From assembly GCA_031266635.1 (NCBI GenBank), contig JAISAN010000085.1, positions 1 to 6,146 of the forward strand: DNA of 6,146 nt. Direction: 5' to 3'. The notes beneath the pieces are model-generated. The model was not told the DNA's origin and made no database searches. It saw nothing but the letters and a program-made list of their open reading frames with translations. The DNA comes from Treponema sp. (GTDB lineage: Bacteria; Spirochaetota; Spirochaetia; Treponematales; Breznakiellaceae). Position numbers and translations under genes: made by a program. Position 1 is the first letter of the stretch; every line of letters starts with the position of its first letter. Of this stretch, positions 1 to 4,453 are shown piece after piece.

Positions 1-4
1 CCCC

Positions 5-33
5 TTGACTCTTTTTATTTTATATTAAATACT
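5..33 (+). promoter_or_regulatory. Candidate sigma-70-type promoter for the outer-membrane protein gene
   Basis: A TTGACT box at 5-10 (five of six matches to the -35 consensus) is followed after 17 nt by AATACT at 28-33 (four of six to the -10). The surrounding DNA is strongly AT-rich, unlike the gene bodies. Transcription would start near 40, giving a short leader that carries the AAGGAG ribosome binding site at 55-60. The -10 is weak and other AT-rich hexamers nearby could serve instead. Confidence 0.4.
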
Positions 34-66
34 TAGGAATACTATGTTTTATAAAAGGAGAATAGT

Positions 67-1203
67 ATGAAAAGAATCTTGACGTTTCTTTTGGTATTGA
101 CGGCTGGGACGGCCTTGTCCGCCCAGGAATTCAAGTGGAGCGGCTACTTTAACAGCGGATTGGGAATAGTCGCCTCGGATACGGGCGGGACGCCCTATCT
201 GAGGGCCTATGGGCTTGACGCCGGCCAAAACGGGCTCCGGCTCCGGCTCAACGGGGAGTGGGCCAATGCCGGCGGGGATGCAGGCTTTAAGGTCCGGCTC
301 CAGGCCCAGGCGGTCCATCCTAATAACGGCTACGGCTACTTTTCCCTGCCCTACGCCTACGGCTGGGTAAAGGCCCTGAACGGGATTTTCACCTTTTCCG
401 GGGGCATCGTGGACGACGCAACCTGGGACACCGGCGGCATCGTTCTGACCTGGACCACCGGTGCGGATCAGGGGGAAGGGCTGGGCGCCCTCGTAAAGAT
501 CAGCCCCCTTGCGGGTCTGGACATAGGGTTCGGCGCTTATGCCAACTCAATCCAGGGCGGCGGCGCCAACAATGTCCTCGCCCTGCCGTTTAATACCCCG
601 CTGGACCTTGATGATGTAAAATACACTTTCAATTTGGGCTTCACACTGCCGGAGGTACTCAGGCTTAACGCCACATTCCGTACCGCGAATGCCGCAGGGG
701 GAACCGGAACCAGCAGCCGGGTCCTTACGGGACTTAAAGTGCTCGCCGTCCCCAACCTTACCGCCATTCTGGAAGCGGAAATTAACAACCTCGATGATTT
801 TGGCAATGCCGGGCTTATCGGGATCTATGAAACCCTGGGCTACAAGACGGGCAGTCTCAACTTCGGCCTTAACGCCGCTGAGTATATCAGCCAGGCGGCG
901 GGGGCGGATTTCAGCGTGGAACTGGACCCCTGGGTCTCCTACGCCTTTGGCGGCATCGTCCCCCAGGTGGACATCGTGTACTTTTTTGGCGGCGCGTGGA
1001 ATCCCGACGCCTACGGCCGTTATATTTACGCCAACAGAAATGACGCGGCGCAGGACGTGCTGAGTATACGGCCTTCGGTTAAGTTCAACATAGGCAGCGT
1101 CTTTGTCGAGCTGGGGGATGTCCTCTACTTTAATAATATCTTCACCGATGGCGCGGATACCCTGTACAACGTGTTCTACGTTGACTTCAAGTGGAGTTTC
1201 TAG
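67..1203 (+). CDS. Exported outer-membrane beta-barrel (porin-like) protein, treponemal type
   Basis: The 378-residue product begins with a typical signal peptide: Lys2-Arg3, a hydrophobic run at about residues 4-17, and likely cleavage after Ala19 in ALSA/QEF. The mature chain is rich in Gly, Asn, Asp, Tyr and Phe with alternating polar and hydrophobic stretches, and it ends in Phe378. This is the usual picture of an outer-membrane beta-barrel, where a C-terminal aromatic residue helps recognition by the BAM machinery. FKWS occurs at residues 22-25, near the mature N-terminus, and again at 374-377 just before the end, so the first and last strands look alike. The start is secure: AAGGAG at 55-60 lies six bases before the ATG. 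It is probably monocistronic, since the next gene is about 260 bp away and has its own candidate promoter. I recognise the general style of treponemal surface proteins but no named family. Pore formation and substrate are inference; a non-porin surface protein is possible. Confidence 0.85.
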   Translation: MKRILTFLLVLTAGTALSAQEFKWSGYFNSGLGIVASDTGGTPYLRAYGLDAGQNGLRLRLNGEWANAGGDAGFKVRLQAQAVHPNNGYGYFSLPYAYGWVKALNGIFTFSGGIVDDATWDTGGIVLTWTTGADQGEGLGALVKISPLAGLDIGFGAYANSIQGGGANNVLALPFNTPLDLDDVKYTFNLGFTLPEVLRLNATFRTANAAGGTGTSSRVLTGLKVLAVPNLTAILEAEINNLDDFGNAGLIGIYETLGYKTGSLNFGLNAAEYISQAAGADFSVELDPWVSYAFGGIVPQVDIVYFFGGAWNPDAYGRYIYANRNDAAQDVLSIRPSVKFNIGSVFVELGDVLYFNNIFTDGADTLYNVFYVDFKWSF

Positions 1204-1239
1204 CGGTCTGATCTCATCCGGCGAACCTTTGGGTTAATT

Positions 1240-1274
1240 GGGAGGGGAATCCCCGGAAGGGCGAAACCCCTCCC
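1240..1274 (+). terminator. Stem-loop after the outer-membrane protein gene, possible terminator without a U-tract
   Basis: GGGAGGGG at 1240-1247 is the exact reverse complement of CCCCTCCC at 1267-1274, with a 19-nt loop. GGGG at 1244-1247 could instead pair with CCCC at 1251-1254. It begins about 37 bases past the stop codon of the upstream gene, where a terminator would be expected. No T-run follows on the plus strand, so it is not a canonical intrinsic terminator. It may only protect the 3' end of the mRNA. Confidence 0.25.
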
Positions 1275-1283
1275 CCCCGGTGC

Positions 1284-1312
1284 TTGCCGGGCGCCGGAAC
1301 TTCCGCCATAAT
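1284..1312 (+). promoter_or_regulatory. Candidate promoter for the DUF2314 lipoprotein gene
   Basis: TTGCCG at 1284-1289 (four of six to the -35 consensus) and CATAAT at 1307-1312 (five of six to the -10) are separated by exactly 17 nt. Transcription would begin near 1319, leaving a leader of about 140 nt before the chosen start codon. That leader holds two hairpins (1323-1349 and 1376-1391). The call rests on consensus matching and spacing only. Confidence 0.35.
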
Positions 1313-1322
1313 ACACCTGTCC

Positions 1323-1391
1323 GGAAACTTTGCCCGCTGGACAAAGTCCGCTTAAAATGAAGATCCCCGCCAGGCCAAGCCTTTGGGCTTG
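1323..1391 (+). other. Structured leader upstream of the lipoprotein gene: two stem-loops
   Basis: The first hairpin pairs ACTTTG (1327-1332) with CAAAGT (1342-1347); flanking GG and CC can extend it past a two-base bulge. The second pairs CAAGCC (1376-1381) with GGCTTG (1386-1391) around a TTTG tetraloop. Both would be transcribed from the candidate promoter at 1284-1312. Neither matches a riboswitch or known RNA that I recognise, and neither sits against the ribosome binding site. They could be a regulatory leader or part of a repeated intergenic element. Confidence 0.3.
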
Positions 1392-1444
1392 CAAAGCGCC
1401 CCTATGAGCCGGTGAGCGGGTATCAGACCCTACGCGAATGAACC

Positions 1445-1449
1445 GGAGG
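1445..1449 (+). promoter_or_regulatory. Ribosome binding site deciding the lipoprotein start
   Basis: GGAGG lies 12 bases before the ATG at 1462, a slightly long but usable spacing. The earlier in-frame ATG at 1438 has no purine-rich sequence upstream, and this site would fall inside its coding region. This favours 1462. Confidence 0.5.
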
Positions 1450-1461
1450 TGTTTTCCGGGA

Positions 1462-2010
1462 ATGGGACGGTTCGTTTTTTTTGTTTCACTCCTGCTGATT
1501 TCGCTGTTGTGCCTCTCCTGCGGAAAAAAGTCTGCCCGGTTTCCCTCCCCTCCGGTTCCGGCCGATCTTACCCTGCACCGGGCCCGGGACGATGAAGACC
1601 TTGCCCGGATAGCCCAAAACGCCCGGGATACCCTGCCGGTTTTTTTCCGCCGCCTCCAAACTCCCCTGTCCGGGGACGGCAATTTCCGGCTCAAATACCC
1701 CCTCGCGGCGGACCCCCGCAGTGGTTTCAGCCGGGAACAGGTCTGGCTTATGGATATCCGGTTTAAGGACAGCGTCTATTCCGGCGTTCTCGCCAATACC
1801 CCCTATTATGTGTCCGGCGTGGCCAGGGGGGAGCGGATAAACTTTAATATAGAAGAAATTACCGACTGGATGTTCACCTGGGAAGAAAAAATAATCGGGG
1901 GCTTTTCCATAAAATATCTTCTGGAACAGATCCCCGAATATGAACGGGATGAGGAACAGCGGCGTATCCTGGGAATGTTTGACTGGGAGGCCAGGGCCGC
2001 GCCTCGTTGA
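1462..2010 (+). CDS. DUF2314 (YegJ-like) lipoprotein
   Basis: The 182-residue product starts MGR, then a hydrophobic stretch at about 4-19 ending in LCLSC. Cys20 is the likely lipidated residue. The lipobox has Cys rather than the usual Leu at -3, which fits only the relaxed spirochaete rule. Residues of about 43-175 look like DUF2314: an E-x-V-W-L segment at 92-96 followed by a DIRFKD strand, G108-V-L-A-N-T-P114, a Gly-Glu turn at 123-124, and I133-T-D-W136, the order seen in YegJ-type proteins. The family has no established biochemical role that I know of. The protein would be anchored in the inner or outer membrane facing the periplasm. An in-frame ATG at 1438 would give 190 residues but lacks a ribosome binding site. 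It is transcribed alone and converges with the dus gene downstream. Domain assignment is by motif memory, not a profile search. Confidence 0.8.
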   Translation: MGRFVFFVSLLLISLLCLSCGKKSARFPSPPVPADLTLHRARDDEDLARIAQNARDTLPVFFRRLQTPLSGDGNFRLKYPLAADPRSGFSREQVWLMDIRFKDSVYSGVLANTPYYVSGVARGERINFNIEEITDWMFTWEEKIIGGFSIKYLLEQIPEYERDEEQRRILGMFDWEARAAPR

Positions 2011-2060
2011 ACCGCGGATTCAAGCCGGTCCCGGTATACAGAGGGTACTTCTATTCGAAA

Positions 2061-2157
2061 GTCTGGTTTAATACCTCGCCCTTGATGTTGCGTAAGCAAC
2101 TACTTTGCCGCGACTAAAATAATGCACCGTTTACAAAAATTTGGTATTAAACCAGAC
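2061..2157. repeat. 97-bp element with perfect 15-bp terminal inverted repeats (MITE-like)
   Basis: GTCTGGTTTAATACC at 2061-2075 is exactly the reverse complement of 2143-2157. The 67-bp interior (2076-2142) is noncoding and AT-rich. It contains a small hairpin, GTTGC-GTAA-GCAAC at 2087-2100, whose loop fits the GNRA type. It lies between convergent genes. Size and ends fit a miniature inverted-repeat element or a large two-way stem-loop. I see no clear target-site duplication: the left flank ends CGAAA and the right begins AGTAT. No T-run follows either arm, so simple intrinsic termination is not well supported. Confidence 0.6.
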
Positions 2158-2181
2158 AGTATTATAAATTTCCTCTCGAAC

Positions 2182-2257
2182 GAGCCTCCGTTTGAACTAA
2201 CGCAACGCTTAAGATACCGCGCCGAACCGCAGGTTCGCGCTTGCCGCGCGGAGGCTC
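2182..2257. repeat. 76-bp GC-rich inverted-repeat element overlapping the dus stop codon
   Basis: GAGCCTCCG at 2182-2190 is exactly the reverse complement of CGGAGGCTC at 2249-2257. Inside it, CGAACC (2223-2228) and GGTTCG (2232-2237) form a hairpin with a GCA loop. It extends through three more pairs (2219-2221 with 2238-2240) if C2222 bulges. A competing stem pairs CCGCGC (2217-2222) with GCGCGG (2246-2251). The right arm includes two bases of the TGA stop (2256-2258) of the minus-strand gene. It resembles a REP/BIME-like palindromic unit and may shape the 3' end of the tatD-dus mRNA. No T-run follows, so a standard terminator is not supported. Confidence 0.5.
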
Positions 2258-3317
2258 ATTGAACGATTCCCGCCTGGGAACCGGCCGGGAGTATGCCGGC
2301 GCCGGTCAGAATTTCCCGGTATCCGGCGATGGTTTCGGCCCGGACCAGGCGGTTCCGTAAAGCCGCGGCGCCGGGGATGCCGGGACAGCCGCGGCCGCCT
2401 GATGTGTAAGCGCAGAACTGTTTCCGCATTTCCAGGCAGGCTTTCCGCTCCCCCATTCCGGCGGCCATAAGTTCGAGCTGGCGGAAAGCGGCGGCGGTCC
2501 GGGCCGCGGGGCTCACGGGGCTGTAGCCGCCGGTGGTCAGAAAAGAACGGGTTTGGGGAAAAATAAAGGGGTTCCCCATAGCGCCCCTGGCGAACATTAG
2601 CGCGGCACAGCCCGTTTCCCGGAGCATCCGTTCCGCGTCCTCCGGGCTGTAGAGATCGCCGGAACCGGTAACCGGAACCGGCAGGCGGCTGACCAGATCG
2701 GCAATATGGGACCAGTCGCTTTGGCCGCCATAGCCCTGGGTTCTTGTCCGGGGATGGAGGCTTATCATGGCGGCCCCGGCCTCCGCGGCGATCCGGGCGC
2801 ACTCGGCGTAATTAATGGACGCGGTATCCCAGCCGGAGCGGATTTTGATCGTTACCGGAATGTTCCCCAGATATTCCCTGGAAGCCCGGACCGCCGCTTC
2901 CACCACCCGGCCCAGGTTAGCGGGGTCCCGCATCAGCGCCGAGCCGGCCCCGGTTTTGGTTACCTTGGGCACCGGACAGCCCCCGTTAATATCCAGCGCG
3001 TCGGGCCGCCAGGGAACCAGCAGGGCGGCGGCTTCGTAGATCCGCTCCGGTATGGCCCCGAAAAGCTGGATACCGTAATACGTTTCCCCCTCTCCCCGGC
3101 GGAGCAGGACCGCCACGGGATTATGGAGATCGCCGGTACTTTTCGGGGGATTGCGGATCAGGGATTCCGCGGAGACCAGTTCGGTAAAAGCAAAGTCCGC
3201 CCCCGCTTCGGCGCAGATGGAACGGAAAGCATGGCCCGTATAACCCGCCGCCGGCGCGAGAAAAAGGTTGCCGGGGAGGCTGAGGGAACCGATAGTAAGC
3301 GGCCGGTACAGGGCCAT
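2256..3317 (-). CDS. dusB: tRNA-dihydrouridine synthase, DusB/NifR3-like
   Basis: This 353-residue cytosolic flavoenzyme would reduce specific uridines in tRNA to dihydrouridine with FMN and NAD(P)H. Visible Dus landmarks in order: LAPAAGYTGHAFR at 20-32 (FMN loop), TELVSAE at 45-51, QLFG at 84-87, DINGGCPVPKVTKTGAGSALMRDP at 109-132 with catalytic Cys114, VTIKIRSGW at 155-163 with Lys158, SLHPRTRTQGYGG at 186-198 with His188, TGSGD at 217-221, and MFARGAMGNPF at 241-251. A helical tRNA-binding C-terminal domain follows from about 265. Length is normal. The FMN loop departs from the usual APMAGVTD (Ala23, Tyr26, Gly28), and TGSGD replaces the usual NGD motif. The ATG directly follows the TAA of the upstream tatD gene with no Shine-Dalgarno sequence, so translation is probably coupled. 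The Dus family is certain; the DusB subgroup rests on the KVTKTGAGSALM segment. Confidence 0.92.
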   Translation of the reverse strand: MALYRPLTIGSLSLPGNLFLAPAAGYTGHAFRSICAEAGADFAFTELVSAESLIRNPPKSTGDLHNPVAVLLRRGEGETYYGIQLFGAIPERIYEAAALLVPWRPDALDINGGCPVPKVTKTGAGSALMRDPANLGRVVEAAVRASREYLGNIPVTIKIRSGWDTASINYAECARIAAEAGAAMISLHPRTRTQGYGGQSDWSHIADLVSRLPVPVTGSGDLYSPEDAERMLRETGCAALMFARGAMGNPFIFPQTRSFLTTGGYSPVSPAARTAAAFRQLELMAAGMGERKACLEMRKQFCAYTSGGRGCPGIPGAAALRNRLVRAETIAGYREILTGAGILPAGSQAGIVQ

Positions 3318-4094
3318 TTATTCGCCGGGCAGTCCAAAAAAGCGGTTGGAATTCTCCCAAAGCTGATTGGACAGTTCTTCTTCATCCATTTCCAGCATCT
3401 CCGCCAAAAAACGGGCGGTAACGGGGAGATATTTGGGCATATTCCGCTTACCCCGGTAATCCGCGGGAACCATAAAGGGGCTTTCCGACTCAATCAGAAT
3501 CCGGTCCAGGGGCAGCACCTCAATAGTTTCGTGGAGATTCCGGGCGTTCCGGTAGGTCAGGTTCCCCGCAAAGGAAAAATAGAGGTTCAGGTTCAGGGCC
3601 TTTTTTGCGTATTCGGCGTTTTCGGAATAACAGTGGAGAACCCCGCCCTTTGGGGGCAGCCGGTCCCGGAGAATGTCCAGCACGTCATGGCCCGCGTCCC
3701 GGTTATGAATGATTACCGGCATATTGAGTTTCGCCGCCAGATCAAGCTGGGTGATAAAAAGTTCAATCTGGGAATTTTTATCCCCAAATTTACGGTAATA
3801 ATCCAGACCGATCTCCCCTACAGCCACCACTCTGGGGAGCGCAACTCCCTGCTCAATGGTCTGGATCCAGTCTTTGCCGGGGTTTTGCACCTCTGAGGGG
3901 CTGACTCCCACGGCGTGATACACATTGACCGCGGATTTCAGATTCTCATATATCTTGGCAAAATCATGGAGGCTGTTACAAATAGAGACAATACGATTAA
4001 CCGAAGCCTGACGGGCTTCCTGGATTATAATAAGCTGCTCAATAGGATCATCAACAATAAGCCCCACATGGGCGTGAGTATCAAAATACTGCAT
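3318..4094 (-). CDS. tatD: TatD-family metal-dependent hydrolase (putative deoxyribonuclease)
   Basis: The 258-residue product has the size and motif order of TatD, a TIM-barrel amidohydrolase-superfamily enzyme of the cytosol with reported 3'-5' DNA exonuclease activity. FDTHAHV at 4-10 supplies metal ligands His7 and His9. VGEIGLDYYR at 92-101 has Glu94, PVIIHNRDA at 126-134 has His130, and GGVLHCYSENAEYA at 150-163 has His154. The C-terminal motif is IESESPFMVPADYRGKRN at 201-218. Two positions depart from the family: Ser65 in AVGVSPSE stands where most TatD proteins have His in GVHP, and Glu204 replaces the metal-site Asp of the usual ETDSP. Acidic chemistry is kept, so activity is plausible but specificity may differ. 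It is the first gene of a two-gene operon with dusB. The ribosome binding site is weak (GTGGA, about 8 bases upstream), but no other early start preserves the FDTHAH motif. Confidence 0.92.
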   Translation of the reverse strand: MQYFDTHAHVGLIVDDPIEQLIIIQEARQASVNRIVSICNSLHDFAKIYENLKSAVNVYHAVGVSPSEVQNPGKDWIQTIEQGVALPRVVAVGEIGLDYYRKFGDKNSQIELFITQLDLAAKLNMPVIIHNRDAGHDVLDILRDRLPPKGGVLHCYSENAEYAKKALNLNLYFSFAGNLTYRNARNLHETIEVLPLDRILIESESPFMVPADYRGKRNMPKYLPVTARFLAEMLEMDEEELSNQLWENSNRFFGLPGE

Positions 4095-4144
4095 GGCTTA
4101 GTCCACAAGGTATGAAATGGGTATTAGTCCAAACTGGATACCTT

Positions 4145-4159
4145 AACTATACTATAGTT
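4145..4159. promoter_or_regulatory. 15-bp palindrome over the tatD -10 box, candidate operator
   Basis: AACTATACTATAGTT is a perfect 7-bp inverted repeat around C4152. It covers the -10 of the minus-strand promoter and part of its spacer, a normal place for a repressor site. It also contains TATAGT or TATACT in both directions, so it could simply reflect overlapping -10-like hexamers. No regulator gene lies in the window. Confidence 0.3.
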
Positions 4160-4174
4160 TATTTACGCCGTCAA
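4146..4174 (-). promoter_or_regulatory. Promoter of the tatD-dusB operon
   Basis: On the minus strand TTGACG (plus-strand 4169-4174, five of six to the -35) precedes TATAGT (plus-strand 4146-4151, five of six to the -10) with an exact 17-nt spacer. The predicted start is near 4139, giving a leader of about 45 nt. TTAGTCCA occurs twice just downstream (plus-strand 4098-4105 and 4124-4131), bracketing the leader. This is the best promoter match in the window. Confidence 0.6.
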
Positions 4175-4230
4175 CATAAGGAAACAATCTTTTTCTAAAC
4201 AAATTTTTTCAAATACCCTTACGAATGATG

Positions 4231-4385
4231 GGCCGACTGCTGTTGTTGCGCCCCGCGGCGCGCTGCTCAGGCTAAAGCCTTCGCGTATTTACCCGGTACT
4301 GGAGGTTTTTCTGGGCGCCGGGCGTGTGCTACATTATTGGATAACAGCCCCTGCCGGGGCTGCCTTTGCCGCGCCTGCTTGCGTT
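4231..4385. other. GC-rich noncoding island with three short hairpins in the divergent intergenic region
   Basis: Between the AT-rich tatD promoter region and the AT-rich stretch before the oxidoreductase gene lies a GC-rich block with no supportable gene. Stems are GCGCC/GGCGC (4248-4252 with 4257-4261), AGGCT/AGCCT (4269-4273 with 4276-4280) and CAGCCCC/GGGGCTG (4345-4351 with 4356-4362, TGCC loop). CTTTGCCGCG at 4364-4373 recurs at 2103-2112, and TTGCCGCGC at 4366-4374 recurs at 2241-2249, both in the other intergenic repeat region. This hints at a shared family of palindromic repeats. None of the stems is followed by a T-run. Confidence 0.35.
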
Positions 4386-4407
4386 TTATGATAACCGGAT
4401 TTATTAT
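4379..4407 (+). promoter_or_regulatory. Candidate promoter for the oxidoreductase operon
   Basis: TTGCGT at 4379-4384 (three of six to the -35) and TATTAT at 4402-4407 (five of six to the -10) are 17 nt apart in an AT-rich stretch. A start near 4414 would give a leader of about 40 nt containing the strong ribosome binding site. The -35 is poor, so an activator or another promoter is possible. Confidence 0.3.
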
Positions 4408-4435
4408 ATTTGTAGCCCACATGGACAAAACAGGG

Positions 4436-4445
4436 AAAAAGGAGG
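4436..4445 (+). promoter_or_regulatory. Strong ribosome binding site fixing the oxidoreductase start
   Basis: AAAAAGGAGG ends eight bases before the ATG at 4454, close to ideal. This argues against the in-frame TTG at 4337 and the ATG at 4421 as starts; the reading frame is merely open upstream. Confidence 0.8.
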
Positions 4446-4453
4446 CGTTTTTT

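Noticed and set aside
1358..1408. Short plus-strand frame of 16 codons (MKIPARP...) in the lipoprotein leader
   Set aside because: There is no ribosome binding site and it overlaps a stem-loop. Too little supports a leader peptide.
1200..1694. Minus-strand open frame of 164 codons across the gap and into the lipoprotein gene
   Set aside because: It overlaps a better-supported plus-strand gene, its product is Arg, Gly and Pro-rich without motifs, and half of it lies in hairpin DNA.
2011..2255. Possible integron attC site or CRISPR repeat in the convergent gap
   Set aside because: The arms do not match the attC core pattern, there is no integrase, and no spaced direct repeats are present.
2706..3896. 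A 396-codon plus-strand open frame antisense to the dusB-tatD junction
   Set aside because: It runs through two genes with full family motifs on the opposite strand, its translation looks low-complexity (Gly, Pro, Arg, Gln), and it has no family signature. It follows from GC-rich codon choice.
4107..4144. AAGGTAT (4107-4113) and ATACCTT (4138-4144) inverted repeat in the tatD leader
   Set aside because: The outer arm lies mostly upstream of or at the predicted transcription start, so the RNA could not form the full stem, and 7 bp at this spacing is not striking in AT-rich DNA.
4345..4362. CAGCCCC/GGGGCTG hairpin considered as an intrinsic terminator
   Set aside because: Neither strand has a T-run after the stem, and no gene ends nearby on either strand.
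4337..4453. N-terminal extension of the oxidoreductase from TTG 4337 or ATG 4421
   Set aside because: The extension runs through hairpins and an AT-rich promoter-like stretch, gives a Cys-rich unlikely peptide, and has no ribosome binding site, while AAAAAGGAGG sits ideally before ATG 4454.
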